Numbered from the stretch's first letter, positions 1-11,365 are shown. The stretch is 64,000 bases of DNA from Klebsiella spallanzanii (GCF_902158555.1 NZ_CABGGS010000001.1:496001-560000); one strand, 5' to 3'. Notes: generated by a model from the sequence alone, not told the origin. Made by a program: numbers and translations.

Positions 1-208
<208 letters not shown>

Positions 209-211
209 TGC

Positions 212-679
212 GTGAAGCTGCACCTGGTGGCCGTTGGCACCAAAATGCCGGACTGGGTTCAGACCGGCTTTAGCGAATATCTGCGCCGTTTTCCAAAAGA
301 CATGCCGTTCGAACTGGTGGAAATCCCTGCCGGTAAACGCGGCAAAAATGCCGACATCAAGCGCATCCTTGAAAAAGAAGGAGAGATGATGCTGGCGGCC
401 GCAGGCAAAAACCGTATCGTGACCCTGGATATCCCGGGGAAGCCATGGGATACGCCACAGCTGGCGCGCGAGCTGGAACGCTGGAAACAAGATGGCCGCG
501 ATGTCAGCCTGCTTATCGGCGGTCCGGAAGGCCTTTCGCCCGCTTGCAAAGCAGCAGCAGAACAAAGTTGGTCGCTTTCAACGCTCACGTTACCTCACCC
601 GCTGGTTCGCGTACTGGTGGCCGAGAGTTTGTATCGGGCGTGGAGCATCACCACCAACCACCCTTACCACCGTGAGTAA
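212..679 (+). CDS. rlmH: 23S rRNA (pseudouridine1915-N3)-methyltransferase RlmH
   Basis: A 155-residue SPOUT-class methyltransferase (YbeA) that methylates pseudouridine 1915 in helix 69 of 23S rRNA in assembled 70S ribosomes, using S-adenosylmethionine. The C-terminal knotted SAM site is visible as [11 protein letters not shown] near residues 100-110, followed by the conserved [24 protein letters not shown] tail (quoted in part: [15 protein letters not shown]). The length equals the E. coli protein. Translation starts at GTG, which directly follows the rsfS stop codon. The next gene, mrdA, starts 27 bases downstream, consistent with the rsfS-rlmH-mrdAB operon. Confidence 0.96.
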   Translation: MKLHLVAVGTKMPDWVQTGFSEYLRRFPKDMPFELVEIPAGKRGKNADIKRILEKEGEMMLAAAGKNRIVTLDIPGKPWDTPQLARELERWKQDGRDVSLLIGGPEGLSPACKAAAEQSWSLSTLTLPHPLVRVLVAESLYRAWSITTNHPYHRE

Positions 680-706
680 TGATGACCAGGGTAGACTAAG
701 CAGCGA

Positions 707-2608
707 ATGAAATTACAGAATTCTTTCCGCGACTATACGGCTGAATCCTCGCTGTTCGTGCGTCGGGCGCTGGTCGCTTTTTTAGGGATTTTGCTGCTTA
801 CCGGCGTATTGATCGCCAACCTTTATAACGTGCAAATTGTGCGTTATACCGACTATCAAACGCGTTCAAACGAAAACCGGATCAAGCTGGTCCCTATTCC
901 GCCAAGTCGTGGCATTATCTACGATCGCAACGGTACACCGTTGGCGCTGAATCGTACGATTTACCAGTTGGAGATGATGCCGGAGAAGGTCGACAACGTT
1001 CAGCAAACGCTGGACGCCCTACGCGATGTTATCGATCTGACTGATGACGATGTGGCGAACTTTAAAAAAGAGCGCGCCCGCTCGCACCGTTTTACCTCCA
1101 TTCCAGTGAAAGTTAACCTCAGCGAAGTGCAGGTTGCCCGTTTTGCGGTTAACCAGTACCGGTTTCCCGGCGTAGAAGTCAAAGGCTACAAACGCCGCTA
1201 CTATCCCTATAACTCTGCTCTGACCCACGTTATCGGCTACGTCTCTAAAATTAACGATAAAGACGTCGATCGCCTGGATAAAGAGGGGAAACTGGCTAAC
1301 TACGCCTCCACGCACGACATTGGTAAGCTGGGGATCGAGCGCTATTACGAAGATGTCCTGCATGGGCAGACCGGCTACGAAGAAGTTGAAGTGAACAACC
1401 GCGGCCGCGTGATTCGCCAACTGAAAGAGGTGCCTCCGCAGGCCGGACGCGATATCTATTTAACCCTCGACCTGAAGCTACAGCAGTATATTGAAACGCT
1501 GCTCGCCGGTAGCCGCGCCGCCGTCGTGGTGACCGACCCGCGTACCGGCGCGATTCTCGCGCTGGTCTCAACGCCAAGCTACGACCCCAACTTGTTCGTT
1601 GATGGCATCTCCAGCAAAGACTATTCCGGACTTCTCAACGATCCGAATACGCCGCTGGTCAACCGCGCGACTCAAGGGGTATATCCTCCGGCCTCGACGG
1701 TTAAACCCTACGTCGCTGTCTCAGCGCTCAGCGCTGGAGTCATTACCCGCAACACCAGTCTGTTCGACCCCGGCTGGTGGCAGCTTCCCGGCTCGGACAA
1801 ACGCTATCGTGACTGGAAAAAGTGGGGCCACGGCCATCTTAACGTCACCAAAGCGCTGGAAGAGTCCGCCGATACTTACTTCTATCAGGTTGCCTACGAC
1901 ATGGGTATCGACCGCCTGTCGGAATGGATGGGTAAATTCGGCTATGGCCACTATACCGGCGTTGATCTCTCTGAAGAACGCTCCGGCAATATGCCGACCC
2001 GTGAGTGGAAGCTCAAACGCTTCAAGAAGCCGTGGTATCAGGGCGATACTATTCCGGTCGGCATCGGTCAGGGCTACTGGACCGCAACGCCTATTCAGAT
2101 GAACAAAGCGCTGATGATCCTGATTAACGACGGTGTTGTCAAAGTGCCGCACCTGCTGCAAAGCACGGTTGAAGATGGCAAACCAGTACCCTGGGTTCAG
2201 CCGCACGAACCGCCGGTCGGCGATATTCACTCTGGTTTTTGGGAAATCGCCAAAGACGGAATGTATGGTGTAGCCAACCGTGGAAACGGTACTGCACATA
2301 AATATTTCGCCAGCGCACCGTATAAAATTGCGGCGAAATCGGGCACCGCCCAGGTCTTTGGCCTGAAAGCCAATGAAACCTATAACGCGCACCGAATCGC
2401 AGAACGCCTGCGTGACCACAAACTCATGACGGCATTTGCCCCTTATAACAACCCCCAGGTTGCCGTTGCAATCATTCTCGAGAACGGCGGCGCAGGGCCT
2501 GCAGTCGGTACCATTATGCGCCAGATTCTCGATCATATAATGCTGGGCGATAACAACACCAATCTGCCGAGTGAAAATCCGGCGGTCACGGCTGGGGAGG
2601 ATCAATAA
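707..2608 (+). CDS. mrdA: Peptidoglycan D,D-transpeptidase MrdA (penicillin-binding protein 2)
   Basis: A 633-residue class B penicillin-binding protein that crosslinks peptidoglycan during lateral wall elongation, with RodA in the elongasome. One N-terminal membrane anchor (about residues 22-42) precedes the pedestal domain and a periplasmic transpeptidase domain. Catalytic motifs are at their usual places: S330-T-V-K, S387-A-D and K544-S-G-T. These positions match E. coli PBP2, the target of mecillinam. The stop codon overlaps the ATG of mrdB by one base, so the two partners are translationally coupled. Confidence 0.98.
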   Translation: MKLQNSFRDYTAESSLFVRRALVAFLGILLLTGVLIANLYNVQIVRYTDYQTRSNENRIKLVPIPPSRGIIYDRNGTPLALNRTIYQLEMMPEKVDNVQQTLDALRDVIDLTDDDVANFKKERARSHRFTSIPVKVNLSEVQVARFAVNQYRFPGVEVKGYKRRYYPYNSALTHVIGYVSKINDKDVDRLDKEGKLANYASTHDIGKLGIERYYEDVLHGQTGYEEVEVNNRGRVIRQLKEVPPQAGRDIYLTLDLKLQQYIETLLAGSRAAVVVTDPRTGAILALVSTPSYDPNLFVDGISSKDYSGLLNDPNTPLVNRATQGVYPPASTVKPYVAVSALSAGVITRNTSLFDPGWWQLPGSDKRYRDWKKWGHGHLNVTKALEESADTYFYQVAYDMGIDRLSEWMGKFGYGHYTGVDLSEERSGNMPTREWKLKRFKKPWYQGDTIPVGIGQGYWTATPIQMNKALMILINDGVVKVPHLLQSTVEDGKPVPWVQPHEPPVGDIHSGFWEIAKDGMYGVANRGNGTAHKYFASAPYKIAAKSGTAQVFGLKANETYNAHRIAERLRDHKLMTAFAPYNNPQVAVAIILENGGAGPAVGTIMRQILDHIMLGDNNTNLPSENPAVTAGEDQ

Positions 2609-3720
2609 TGACTGATAATCCGAACAAAAAATCGCTATGGGATAAAATCCATCTCGATCCGACCATGCTGCTTATCCTGCTGGCGCTGCTGACCTACAGC
2701 GCGCTGGTCATCTGGAGCGCCAGCGGTCAGGACATGGGCATGATGGAGCGTAAAATCGGCCAGATCGCCATGGGGATTGTTATTATGATCGTCATGGCGC
2801 AAATCCCGCCTCGGGTCTATGAAGGCTGGGCTCCCTATCTCTATATATTCTGTATTATCCTGCTGGTGGCAGTTGATGCCTTCGGCGCGATCTCCAAAGG
2901 CGCGCAGCGCTGGCTGGACCTCGGGATTGTCCGTTTCCAGCCATCGGAAATTGCCAAAATAGCCGTACCGCTGATGGTGGCGCGCTTTATCAACCGCGAT
3001 GTTTGCCCACCATCGCTAAAGAATACCGCCATTGCGCTGGTGCTGATTTTCCTGCCCACGCTGCTGGTTGCCGCGCAGCCTGACCTCGGGACCTCGATTC
3101 TGGTGGCGTTATCCGGCCTGTTCGTCCTGTTCTTGTCTGGGCTGAGCTGGCGTCTGATCGGCATTGCGGTGGTGCTGGTCGCCGCCTTTATCCCCATCTT
3201 GTGGTTCTTCCTGATGCATGATTATCAGCGCCAACGCGTAATGATGCTTCTCGACCCTGAGACCGACCCGCTCGGTGCGGGTTATCACATTATTCAGTCT
3301 AAAATTGCTATCGGCTCCGGCGGCCTGCGCGGTAAAGGCTGGCTACACGGAACCCAGTCGCAGCTGGAGTTTCTGCCGGAACGCCATACCGACTTTATTT
3401 TTGCCGTTCTGGCAGAAGAACTCGGGCTGATTGGCGTGCTAATCCTGTTGGCGCTCTATATTCTGCTTATCATGCGCGGACTGTGGATTGCCGCCCAGGC
3501 GCAAACCACCTTTGGCCGGGTGATGGCCGGTGGTTTAATGTTGATTTTATTCGTTTATGTCTTCGTAAATATTGGTATGGTAAGTGGTATTTTACCGGTG
3601 GTGGGGGTACCTTTGCCGCTGGTCAGCTACGGGGGCTCAGCCCTAATCGTATTGATGGCCGGGTTTGGTATCGTCATGTCGATCCATACTCATAGAAAAA
3701 TGTTGTCGAAAAGCGTTTAA
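2608..3720 (+). CDS. mrdB: Peptidoglycan glycosyltransferase MrdB (RodA)
   Basis: A 370-residue SEDS-family polytopic membrane protein that polymerises lipid II into glycan strands during elongation, with PBP2 as partner. About ten hydrophobic segments alternate with short loops. The long periplasmic loop contains the family sequence [20 protein letters not shown], followed by [18 protein letters not shown], both characteristic of RodA/FtsW. The ATG overlaps the mrdA stop codon. The gene ends ten bases before the rlpA start, in the rod-shape operon order known from E. coli. Confidence 0.98.
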   Translation: MTDNPNKKSLWDKIHLDPTMLLILLALLTYSALVIWSASGQDMGMMERKIGQIAMGIVIMIVMAQIPPRVYEGWAPYLYIFCIILLVAVDAFGAISKGAQRWLDLGIVRFQPSEIAKIAVPLMVARFINRDVCPPSLKNTAIALVLIFLPTLLVAAQPDLGTSILVALSGLFVLFLSGLSWRLIGIAVVLVAAFIPILWFFLMHDYQRQRVMMLLDPETDPLGAGYHIIQSKIAIGSGGLRGKGWLHGTQSQLEFLPERHTDFIFAVLAEELGLIGVLILLALYILLIMRGLWIAAQAQTTFGRVMAGGLMLILFVYVFVNIGMVSGILPVVGVPLPLVSYGGSALIVLMAGFGIVMSIHTHRKMLSKSV

Positions 3721-3730
3721 GGGGTTCGCG

Positions 3731-4831
3731 ATGCGTAAGCAATGGCTAGGGATCTGCATAGCAGCAGGACTGCTGGCGGCATGTTCGGGTGAAGACGTTC
3801 AACAGAAAACGGTCAGTACCCCGCAGCCGGCCGTTTGCAATGGCCCGACGGTGGAAATCAGCGGTGCCGATCCGCAGTATGAAACGCCTAACGCAACGGC
3901 GAATCAGGATTATGAGCGCGACGGCAAAAGCTACAAAATCGTCCAGGATCCGTCTAACTTTACCCAGGCTGGCTTCGCGGCAATCTACGATGCCGAACCT
4001 AACAGTAATTTGACCGCATCCGGGGAGGCTTTTGATCCCACGCAGCTTACAGCAGCCCATCCAACGTTGCCCATTCCAAGCTACGCGCGGATCACCAACC
4101 TGGCGAACGGCCGCATGATCGTCGTGCGTATAAACGATCGCGGGCCATATGGTAACGATCGCGTTATTTCGCTTTCCCGTGCGTCGGCCGATCGCCTGAA
4201 TACCTCGAATAATACCAAAGTGCGCATCGATCCGATCGTTGTCGCACCGGATGGTTCGCTTTCCGGTCCAGGTATGGCATGTACAACCGTTGCCAAACAG
4301 ACTTACGCCCTGCCTGCCCGCCCGAATCTTGATGGCGACGGCAGCGCGGCAATGGGCCAGCCAGAGCAAACTGACGTACACGCCATCAGCAACTCAACGC
4401 TGAAGCCAGAAGACAGCACCGGTGCGCCGGTAAACAGCGGTGGATTCCTGGGCGCGCCAACGCCTCTGAATAGCGGCGTACTGGAAGGTAGCGAACCCGT
4501 CGTGCAGACTGCACCGGTTACCGCTCCGGGCTCAGTACAGGGCAGCGTTGCGCCTGCCGTCGCCGCAACCGCTGCGGTGACTCCTGCCGCAACAGCAAGC
4601 GCCAGCGGCGATTTTGTCGTGCAAGTCGGCGCAGTGAGCGATCAGGCTCGTGCGCAACAGTATCAGCAGCGTCTGAGTCAACAGTTTTCTGTTCCAGGAC
4701 GCGTCACGCAAAACGGCGCGGTATGGCGTATCCAGCTAGGCCCATTCAGCAGCAAAGCACAGGCCAGTACGATTCAACAGCGCCTGCAAAGCGAAGCTCA
4801 ACTGCAATCATTTATTACTCGCGCCAACTAA
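3731..4831 (+). CDS. rlpA: Septal-ring lipoprotein / lytic transglycosylase RlpA
   Basis: A 366-residue lipoprotein. The start is placed at the ATG that opens a lipoprotein signal with lipobox LAAC (cleavage before C17). An in-frame extension upstream overlaps mrdB and has no leader. A double-psi beta-barrel domain (about residues 80-175, with AGFAAIYDAEPNSNLTASGE and VRINDRGPYGNDRVISLS) is followed by a low-complexity Ala/Pro/Thr linker and a C-terminal SPOR domain (about residues 295-366), which binds denuded septal glycan. In Pseudomonas RlpA is a lytic transglycosylase; catalytic activity of enterobacterial RlpA is less certain. Confidence 0.93.
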   Translation: MRKQWLGICIAAGLLAACSGEDVQQKTVSTPQPAVCNGPTVEISGADPQYETPNATANQDYERDGKSYKIVQDPSNFTQAGFAAIYDAEPNSNLTASGEAFDPTQLTAAHPTLPIPSYARITNLANGRMIVVRINDRGPYGNDRVISLSRASADRLNTSNNTKVRIDPIVVAPDGSLSGPGMACTTVAKQTYALPARPNLDGDGSAAMGQPEQTDVHAISNSTLKPEDSTGAPVNSGGFLGAPTPLNSGVLEGSEPVVQTAPVTAPGSVQGSVAPAVAATAAVTPAATASASGDFVVQVGAVSDQARAQQYQQRLSQQFSVPGRVTQNGAVWRIQLGPFSSKAQASTIQQRLQSEAQLQSFITRAN

Positions 4832-4973
4832 AGGCATAGGACCTGTGCCCGCTGTTCGATGCGCATGACAAAGTCATTAACAAAGTCGTGCGCAATGTCG
4901 GATGCTGGTTCATAGTGCATTTGTTATAGTAAGGCACTTTTTTAACTCCATCACGGATGCCGTTGTTCAGACC

Positions 4974-6173
4974 ATGAAGACCTCTTTTACCGCTCGTTTA
5001 CTCGTTACGGCGCTCTCCGTGGCAGCGCTGTCCTCCGCTGCCCGCGCCGATGACCTGAATATCAAAACTATGATCCCAGGCGCCCCGCAGATTGACGCCG
5101 AATCCTGGGTTCTTATCGATTACAACTCAGGCAAAGTTCTGGCAGAAAACAACGCCGACTCTCGTCGCGATCCGGCAAGCCTGACTAAAATGATGACCAG
5201 CTATGTGATTGGCCAGGCTATGAAAGCGGGCAAATTTAAAGAGTCCGATCTGGTTACCGTTGGGAACGATGCGTGGGCAACCGGTAACCCGGTCTTTAAA
5301 GGTTCCTCGCTGATGTTCCTTAAACCAGGCATGCAGGTGCCGGTTTCCCAGTTGATCCGTGGTATCAACCTGCAGTCGGGTAACGACGCCTGCGTGGCGA
5401 TGGCCGACTACGTCGCCGGCAGTCAGGATGCCTTCGTTAGCCTGATGAACAATTATGTTAACGCCTTGGGCCTGAAGAATACCCACTTCCAGACTGTACA
5501 TGGTCTGGATGCAGATGGTCAGTTCAGCTCAGCGCGCGATATGGCGCTAATCGGCCAGGCACTGATCCGCGATGTACCGAACGAATACACCATCTATAAA
5601 GAAAAAGAATTTACCTTCAACGGTATTCGCCAGCTCAACCGTAACGGCCTTCTGTGGGATAACAGCCTGAACGTCGACGGTATTAAAACCGGCCATACGG
5701 ACAAAGCGGGCTATAACCTCGTGGCTTCGGCAACCGAAGGCCAAATGCGCCTAATCTCTGCCGTAATGGGTGGCCGGACCTACAAGGGCCGTGAATCAGA
5801 AAGCAAAAAGCTGCTAACCTGGGGCTTCCGCTTTTTTGAAACCGTTAACCCGATTAAAGCCGGGAAAGAGTTCGCCTCCGAGCCCGCCTGGTTTGGCGAT
5901 AGCGACCGCGCTTCCCTCGGCGTGGATAAAGACGTTTATCTGACTATCCCACGCGGCCGTATGAAAGACCTGAAAGCCAGCTACGTTCTGAACAACGCTG
6001 AGTTGCACGCACCGCTACAGAAAAATCAGGTCGTGGGCACCATCAACTTCCAGCTGGATGGAAAAACTATCGATCAGCGCCCTCTGGTCGTACTGCAGGA
6101 AATCCCGGAAGGTAATTTCTTCGGCAAAATTATTGATTACATTAAATTAATGTTCCATCACTGGTTTGGTTAA
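4974..6173 (+). CDS. dacA: D-alanyl-D-alanine carboxypeptidase DacA (penicillin-binding protein 5)
   Basis: A 399-residue periplasmic carboxypeptidase that trims the terminal D-Ala from peptidoglycan pentapeptides. A signal peptide ends after the ARA near residue 25. The catalytic motifs are S69-L-T-K72, S135-G-N and K238-T-G. A C-terminal amphipathic helix ([13 protein letters not shown]) anchors it to the inner membrane surface. The ATG at 4974 was chosen because it opens the signal peptide; the frame extends upstream without leader character. A strong terminator follows the stop codon. Confidence 0.97.
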   Translation: MKTSFTARLLVTALSVAALSSAARADDLNIKTMIPGAPQIDAESWVLIDYNSGKVLAENNADSRRDPASLTKMMTSYVIGQAMKAGKFKESDLVTVGNDAWATGNPVFKGSSLMFLKPGMQVPVSQLIRGINLQSGNDACVAMADYVAGSQDAFVSLMNNYVNALGLKNTHFQTVHGLDADGQFSSARDMALIGQALIRDVPNEYTIYKEKEFTFNGIRQLNRNGLLWDNSLNVDGIKTGHTDKAGYNLVASATEGQMRLISAVMGGRTYKGRESESKKLLTWGFRFFETVNPIKAGKEFASEPAWFGDSDRASLGVDKDVYLTIPRGRMKDLKASYVLNNAELHAPLQKNQVVGTINFQLDGKTIDQRPLVVLQEIPEGNFFGKIIDYIKLMFHHWFG

Positions 6174-6224
6174 AAATCGAACGCTTGAAAGTGTGATTTA
6201 CGTCCCCATATACTAAGTATCCAG

Positions 6225-6257
6225 ATAACTCCCACAGGTCGTGGGAGTTATTATTTT
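6225..6257 (+). terminator. Rho-independent terminator of dacA
   Basis: A perfect 11-bp stem (ATAACTCCCAC at 6225-6235 and GTGGGAGTTAT at 6241-6251) with a five-base loop is followed by TATTTTTT. It lies 51 bases after dacA and before ybeD. Confidence 0.85.
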
Positions 6258-6279
6258 TTGTTGTAACACCGGAGCTGAC

Positions 6280-6543
6280 ATGAAAACCAAACTTAACGAA
6301 CTGCTTGAATTCCCTACTCCCTTTACTTACAAAGTGATGGGACAGGCGTTGCCGGAGCTGGTTGACCAGGTGGTTGAAGTGGTACAGCGCCATGCACCAG
6401 GTGATTACTCTCCGACGGTAAAACCCAGCAGCAAAGGCAACTACCACTCTGTCTCTATTACCATCAACGCTACGCACATTGAGCAGGTAGAAACCCTGTA
6501 CGAAGAACTGGGCAATATTGAAATCGTGCGGATGGTGCTGTAA
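6280..6543 (+). CDS. ybeD: YbeD, DUF493 family protein
   Basis: An 87-residue cytosolic protein of the DUF493/UPF0250 family, beginning [20 protein letters not shown]. The fold is ferredoxin-like and resembles the regulatory ACT-type domain of phosphoglycerate dehydrogenase; the function is not established. The ATG was chosen by family length; the reading frame runs further upstream through the dacA terminator. The gene sits between dacA and lipB as in E. coli, with its own terminator downstream. Confidence 0.93.
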   Translation: MKTKLNELLEFPTPFTYKVMGQALPELVDQVVEVVQRHAPGDYSPTVKPSSKGNYHSVSITINATHIEQVETLYEELGNIEIVRMVL

Positions 6544-6554
6544 ATAGATTCCCC

Positions 6555-6586
6555 GACCCGGCCCCACGCCGGGTCATTCTCTTTTC
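6555..6586 (+). terminator. Terminator between ybeD and lipB
   Basis: GACCCGG (6555-6561) pairs with CCGGGTC (6569-6575), followed by the T-rich ATTCTCTTTTCC. It lies 11 bases after the ybeD stop codon. Confidence 0.65.
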
Positions 6587-6641
6587 CTCGCTGTGATATA
6601 CTCCCCTACTCAAGTTATTCTCTCTCTGCGGAGATGTTGTT

Positions 6642-7286
6642 TTGCAGCACAATAAAATCCTCATCCGCCAGCTCGGCCTGCAACCTTACGAACCTGTCTC
6701 GCAGGCAATGCATGAATTTACCGACACCCGCGACGATGCCACGCTGGATGAAATCTGGCTGGTAGAGCATCATCCGGTGTTCACTCAAGGTCAGGCCGGA
6801 AAAGCTGAACATGTTCTCGTTCCCGGCGATATTCCGGTGATTCAGAGCGATCGCGGCGGCCAGGTCACCTATCATGGCCCCGGACAGCAGGTGATGTACG
6901 TTTTGCTGAATCTGAAACGCCGCAAGTTAGGCGTGCGTGAACTGGTCACTCTATTAGAGCAAACCGTCGTGAACACCCTGGCGGAATATGGCATTGAATC
7001 ACACCCGCGCGCGGACGCCCCCGGCGTCTATGTTGGCGAGCAAAAAATCTGCTCTCTGGGTCTGCGCATTCGTAAAGGTTGCTCATTCCACGGCCTGGCG
7101 CTGAATATCAACATGGATCTGTCGCCGTTCCTGAGAATTAACCCCTGCGGTTATGCCGGGATGGAGATGACGCAAATGCGCCAATGGCAGCCTGATATTC
7201 GTACAGAAATCGTTGCCCCCAGATTGGCCGCTAACCTACTAGCGTTGTTGGATAATCCACCTTACGAATACGTTCCAGCCTGTTAA
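6642..7286 (+). CDS. lipB: Octanoyl-[ACP]:protein N-octanoyltransferase LipB
   Basis: A 214-residue enzyme that transfers octanoate from acyl carrier protein to lipoyl domains, the first step of de novo lipoate synthesis before LipA. The acyl-thioester nucleophile C169 (in [11 protein letters not shown]) and the catalytic lysine K135 ([12 protein letters not shown]) are in their family positions. [12 protein letters not shown] near residue 71 is the conserved substrate loop. Translation starts at TTG; a nearby ATG is out of frame, and the E. coli gene also uses TTG. Confidence 0.96.
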   Translation: MQHNKILIRQLGLQPYEPVSQAMHEFTDTRDDATLDEIWLVEHHPVFTQGQAGKAEHVLVPGDIPVIQSDRGGQVTYHGPGQQVMYVLLNLKRRKLGVRELVTLLEQTVVNTLAEYGIESHPRADAPGVYVGEQKICSLGLRIRKGCSFHGLALNINMDLSPFLRINPCGYAGMEMTQMRQWQPDIRTEIVAPRLAANLLALLDNPPYEYVPAC

Positions 7287-7422
7287 TTATCTCGTCCCGC
7301 TACTGCGGGGCGTCAAACTCTCCCTCAAGAACGCAATAAGTTTCTACTTTGCAATCTATTATCACGAATCAAATAATTGCGACCGCTATAATGGAACTAA
7401 TCATCACTAGCGGAAATATCGA

Positions 7423-8376
7423 GTGAAAGAAAATAACTCTCGCGCTGAACCTGGCGATCAGCATGACGATCATCATGGTCGGCAGATGTTTCGTATCCTG
7501 CGTAATATTGATCTCAATTTACTGACTATTTTTGAAGCGGTTTACGTACATAAAGGTATCGTTAACGCAGCAAAAGTACTTAATATCACGCCGTCCGCAA
7601 TTAGTCAGTCAATCAACAAACTGCGCGCCCTCTTCCCTGACCCGTTATTTATTCGCAAAGGCCAGGGCGTTACGCCAACGGCTTACGCTACACATCTGCA
7701 TCAGCATATTAGTCAGGGAATGGCGGCATTTCTTAATGCTCTGGATTTAAGCGGAAACACACATCAGGAGCGCGTCATCACCATCGCCACCTCTCCAGCG
7801 ATTGGGACACTGCTGATGCCGGTTATCACCAAAAAATTACGCAGCGCCTTTCCTCAGGTTTTGCTGCACAATATCGCCATCAATGACGCTGCCAACCAGT
7901 TACACCAGCGCCAGGTTGATCTGATGATTGACAGCTTCGCGCATGGCGGACAGGGGATTACGCACCATGTATTATTTCAGGATACCGTGCACATATATTG
8001 TCGGACAGGTCATCCGGTGCTGCAAATGCCGACAACCGCAGAAAACCTTCGCCAATATGAATTCGCGTTACTGCAACCTGAGCATCATCGCTATGCGGCA
8101 ATTCTTCGTCGCTTACAGGAAGAGTTAGGTGAACGTCGCTGCGGTTTCAGTAGCTACAATCTGTTAACGCAAGCCGCACTGGTCAGCGAGAGCGACATGC
8201 TGGGGTTGATAACTTCCGGGATGTTTTCCCTGGTAGAACGAATTTGGCCGTTAAAAATACTTGATTTCGCTCCTTTACGAGAAGAAAGAGTCGATATTTC
8301 GCTACATTATAACAAGCTCAGTGCGCAGGAACCCTTGTTGAAAGAGATTGTCGAGACCATTCGCCAGGCTTTTTAG
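7423..8376 (+). CDS. ybeF: LysR-family transcriptional regulator YbeF
   Basis: A 317-residue LysR-type regulator. The winged helix-turn-helix follows the family opening RNIDLNLLTIFEAVYVHKGI at about residues 26-45, with the recognition helix in NITPSAISQSINKLRALF. A periplasmic-binding-protein-like effector domain fills the rest. Length matches E. coli YbeF exactly when the GTG at 7423 is used. The target genes are not known. It sits between lipB and lipA in the same orientation as both, and it resembles YbdO later in the window. Confidence 0.9.
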   Translation: MKENNSRAEPGDQHDDHHGRQMFRILRNIDLNLLTIFEAVYVHKGIVNAAKVLNITPSAISQSINKLRALFPDPLFIRKGQGVTPTAYATHLHQHISQGMAAFLNALDLSGNTHQERVITIATSPAIGTLLMPVITKKLRSAFPQVLLHNIAINDAANQLHQRQVDLMIDSFAHGGQGITHHVLFQDTVHIYCRTGHPVLQMPTTAENLRQYEFALLQPEHHRYAAILRRLQEELGERRCGFSSYNLLTQAALVSESDMLGLITSGMFSLVERIWPLKILDFAPLREERVDISLHYNKLSAQEPLLKEIVETIRQAF

Positions 8377-8563
8377 GTAATAAGGCACGGGAGGGAAAAG
8401 CATAAAACAACAACTATTTTACAATTTGCCCGGCAAGCAGGCTGCTTTATCCCCCGTATCAATGATATACTGCCTGCGTTTAATTCAAAAATAGTTGATA
8501 AATACAACATTTACTTGAATTGATTCGCTTTCCTTCGTCACTCGCAACTGGAACACGCACGCT

Positions 8564-9529
8564 ATGAGTAAACCCATTGTGATGGAACGCGGTGTTAAAT
8601 ACCGCGATGCCGATAAAATGGCCCTTATCCCGGTGAAAAACGTGGCAACTGAGCGTGAAGCTCTGCTCAGAAAACCGGAATGGATGAAAATCAAACTTCC
8701 GGCTGACTCGTCCCGTATCCAGGGGATCAAGGCAGCGATGCGTAAGAACGGCCTGCACTCCGTGTGCGAAGAAGCCTCTTGCCCTAACCTCGCGGAATGT
8801 TTTAACCACGGAACGGCAACCTTTATGATCCTGGGCGCAATCTGCACCCGTCGCTGCCCGTTCTGCGATGTTGCCCACGGCCGCCCGGTTACACCGGACG
8901 CTAACGAACCACAGAAGCTGGCACAAACCATCGCCGATATGGCTTTGCGCTATGTGGTCGTAACCTCCGTGGATCGCGACGATCTGCGTGATGGAGGCGC
9001 TCAGCACTTCGCCGACTGCATCAGCGCTATTCGCGAAAAAAGCCCGTCGATTAAGATTGAAACCCTGGTTCCTGACTTCCGCGGCCGTATGGATCGTGCG
9101 CTGGAAATCCTCCAGGCGACACCGCCGGATGTGTTTAACCATAACCTCGAAAACGTCCCTCGCCTGTATCGTCAGGTTCGCCCGGGGGCCGATTACAACT
9201 GGTCTCTGAAGCTGCTGGAGCGTTTTAAAGAAGCGCATCCAGAGATCCCGACGAAATCAGGCTTGATGGTTGGTTTAGGCGAAACCAATGCCGAAATCGT
9301 TGAAGTCATGCGCGATTTGCGCCGCCATGGCGTCACCATGCTAACTTTAGGCCAGTATCTGCAGCCCAGCCGCCATCACCTGCCGGTACAGCGCTATGTT
9401 AGTCCGGATGAGTTTGAAGAGATGAAAGCCGAAGCAATGGCGATGGGCTTTACCCATGCCGCATGCGGCCCGTTTGTTCGTTCGTCCTATCATGCTGACC
9501 TGCAAGCCAAGGGCATGGAAGTGAAGTAA
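8564..9529 (+). CDS. lipA: Lipoyl synthase LipA
   Basis: A 321-residue radical-SAM enzyme that inserts two sulfurs into protein-bound octanoyl groups to make lipoyl. It shows the sacrificial auxiliary-cluster cysteines C68, C73 and C79 ([14 protein letters not shown]) and the radical-SAM cluster C94-x3-C98-x2-C101 (ICTRRCPFC). The C-terminal RSSYHAD contains the serine that ligates the auxiliary cluster. Length and cysteine spacing equal the E. coli enzyme. It acts after LipB; only ybeF separates them. Confidence 0.98.
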   Translation: MSKPIVMERGVKYRDADKMALIPVKNVATEREALLRKPEWMKIKLPADSSRIQGIKAAMRKNGLHSVCEEASCPNLAECFNHGTATFMILGAICTRRCPFCDVAHGRPVTPDANEPQKLAQTIADMALRYVVVTSVDRDDLRDGGAQHFADCISAIREKSPSIKIETLVPDFRGRMDRALEILQATPPDVFNHNLENVPRLYRQVRPGADYNWSLKLLERFKEAHPEIPTKSGLMVGLGETNAEIVEVMRDLRRHGVTMLTLGQYLQPSRHHLPVQRYVSPDEFEEMKAEAMAMGFTHAACGPFVRSSYHADLQAKGMEVK

Positions 9530-9541
9530 TCCCTTCCCCAA

Positions 9542-9575
9542 CCGCAGCGTTTATTTTTAGCGCTGCGGTCTGTTC
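9542..9575 (+). terminator. Terminator after lipA
   Basis: CCGCAGCG (9542-9549) pairs with CGCTGCGG (9561-9568), followed by TCTGTTCT, 13 bases after the lipA stop. The T-tract is weak. Confidence 0.55.
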
Positions 9576-9662
9576 TGCCCTTGCTTACTCTACGACTCAA
9601 TGAAAAGCCCAACGCGGTAACAGTTAGTTGCATCTTTTCTGGCAAAATCGCAAATTTGTGAC

Positions 9663-9703
9663 AAAAAAGAGGGCCGCAACGCTCAACGCTGCGGCCTCTT
9701 TGC
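9663..9703. terminator. Bidirectional terminator between lipA and tatE
   Basis: The stem AGAGGGCCGCAACG / CGCTGCGGCCTCTT has one mismatch or bulge. It is followed by T's on the + strand and by TTTTTTG on the - strand, so it can serve the convergent lipA and tatE transcripts. Confidence 0.7.
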
Positions 9704-9758
9704 CGACCCGGTTATACCAGTCGGCAATATGCCCCCGTCACTGGGGACACATCGTTAA

Positions 9759-9965
9759 TTACTCTTTATGAGAGAGCTTCTGTGCCGGAGTTTCTTCTTC
9801 TGCACTGGTCTTTTTCGCACTATCATCGTCATCGTTCATGGCTTTCTTGAAGCCTTTGATAGCCGAGCCCAGGTCTCCACCCAGCGTGCGTAATTTTTTG
9901 GTACCAAACACTAAGATAATCAGCGCTGCGACTACCAGCAGTTTGGTAATACTAATCTCACCCAT
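9759..9965 (-). CDS. tatE: Sec-independent translocase component TatE
   Basis: A 68-residue TatA paralogue of the twin-arginine protein export system. It has the short N-terminal transmembrane helix ([21 protein letters not shown]), the conserved hinge with F20-G, and an amphipathic helix ([19 protein letters not shown]), then an acidic and lysine-rich tail. TatE can partly replace TatA. The gene is separate from tatABC, as in E. coli, and lies opposite lipA. Confidence 0.96.
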   Translation of the reverse strand: MGEISITKLLVVAALIILVFGTKKLRTLGGDLGSAIKGFKKAMNDDDDSAKKTSAEEETPAQKLSHKE

Positions 9966-10092
9966 AGCTAACCTTCTTCTCTAATACAAGCTGCGAATAC
10001 GCCATCATACACGTATACAATTAACGGCTATTTGACGCGCGGACACAATAGCAATCTGTAACAAGGTGAATCAAGCCTTGTTTAAAAAAACG

Positions 10093-10881
10093 TCATAATA
10101 ATTGCGGTGGCGCAAATCGACGATTCTGCAACACCGGCAAGCGCTCTCGCACCTGCTGAAGATAATCGGCTGAAAGCTCGGCAAAAATCAGCTGCGGCTG
10201 CTCCCCCGCCCCGGCAAGAGTCGTCCCCAAAGGATCAATGATACGACTCTGACCAATATTACGCGCCCCACACTCTCCTGCTGCGACAATATAACAGGTC
10301 GTATCCAGAGCGCGAGCCGCCAATAGCGTCGCCCAGTGATGTTCTTTCATCGGCCCCTTCACCCACGCGGTAGGTAACACGAATAGCTGCGCGCCGTTGA
10401 GCGCTAACGCCAGTGCCAGCTCAGGGAAACGTAAATCGTAGCAGGTCATCAGCCCGACGCGCATCCCTCCCACCTCAATAAGCGGTGGAACGTGTTCCCC
10501 AGCATCGACCAGCCGGGATTCCTGAATGTTGAAAGCGTCATACAGATGCAGTTTTTGATATTGCGCAATAATCTTACCCTGACGCAAAGCCACCAGCGTG
10601 TTAGCTGCTCGCCCCGCGACTGAGGGCACATGCAGGGTCAGTACCGTTGTCAAATCGTTATTCCGGCTTTCCGCCAACAGAAGCTGTAAAAAACCGCCAT
10701 CCAGTGACTGAGCTGACTTAACCGATAAATCCGCATCGTTATCATCTCGCGCCAACAGCGCCTCAGGTAAAACTAAAAGCGCCGCGCCCCGATCTGCGGC
10801 CTGGTGCATCATGCCAACGCAGGTCTGTGCATTAGCCACCCAGTCCGGCGTTACGACAAATTGTCCGGCAGCAACAAGCAT
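10093..10881 (-). CDS. ybeM: Nitrilase-superfamily deaminated glutathione amidase YbeM (Nit1-like)
   Basis: A 262-residue carbon-nitrogen hydrolase. The Glu-Lys-Cys triad is complete: E40 (LVLPEALLA), K110 (YQKLHLYD) and C147 ([11 protein letters not shown]). The family hydrolyses deaminated glutathione, a metabolite-repair reaction that removes an aberrant transaminase product. As I recall, the E. coli K-12 copy is annotated as broken; this copy is full length and has all catalytic residues. It follows tatE on the same strand and diverges from crcB. Confidence 0.88.
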   Translation of the reverse strand: MLVAAGQFVVTPDWVANAQTCVGMMHQAADRGAALLVLPEALLARDDNDADLSVKSAQSLDGGFLQLLLAESRNNDLTTVLTLHVPSVAGRAANTLVALRQGKIIAQYQKLHLYDAFNIQESRLVDAGEHVPPLIEVGGMRVGLMTCYDLRFPELALALALNGAQLFVLPTAWVKGPMKEHHWATLLAARALDTTCYIVAAGECGARNIGQSRIIDPLGTTLAGAGEQPQLIFAELSADYLQQVRERLPVLQNRRFAPPQLL

Positions 10882-10966
10882 CTTTTTTCTCCCATCTGGT
10901 AATTCATAGCCAGCAAGGTATTTCGCGCGCTACACTCGAAGTTTAGTATCAACCAATAAACAGGAA

Positions 10967-11356
10967 ATGACCGTGTTGCAACTCCTTTTGGCTGTGTTTC
11001 TTGGCGGCGGCACCGGCAGCGTTTTACGCTGGTGGCTGGGCATGAAGTTTAACCCAATGCACCATGCCATCCCCATTGGTACCCTCACCGCTAACCTTTT
11101 AGGGGCTTTCATTATCGGTGCCGGTCTGGCCTGGTTCAATCGCCTGACGGATATCGATCCGATGTGGAAACTACTCATTACCACCGGCTTTTGCGGCGGG
11201 CTGACCACCTTCTCCACTTTTTCCGCTGAAGTTGTATTTTTACTGCAGCAAGGACGTTTCAGCTGGGCGTTGCTAAACATTCTCGTCAATTTACTCGGCT
11301 CATTTGCCATGACGGCCGCTGCATTCTGGTTGTTTTCTCACGCTGCCAGCCGCTAG
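10967..11356 (+). CDS. crcB: Fluoride ion exporter CrcB (FluC)
   Basis: A small four-helix membrane protein of up to 129 residues that works as a dual-topology dimeric fluoride channel. Hallmarks include [13 protein letters not shown] near the N-terminus, the Asn-containing helix [14 protein letters not shown], and [15 protein letters not shown] in helix 3, which carries the pore phenylalanines and the central Na+ site. Start is ATG 10967 or GTG 10973; the latter gives the 127 residues usual in E. coli. I see no convincing fluoride riboswitch in the short leader. Confidence 0.95.
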   Translation: MTVLQLLLAVFLGGGTGSVLRWWLGMKFNPMHHAIPIGTLTANLLGAFIIGAGLAWFNRLTDIDPMWKLLITTGFCGGLTTFSTFSAEVVFLLQQGRFSWALLNILVNLLGSFAMTAAAFWLFSHAASR

Positions 11357-11365
11357 CCGCAGGCA

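Noticed and set aside
1721-2605. 294-codon open frame antisense to mrdA
   Set aside because: mrdA is complete with all catalytic motifs; the antisense frame has no recognisable domain or ribosome site.
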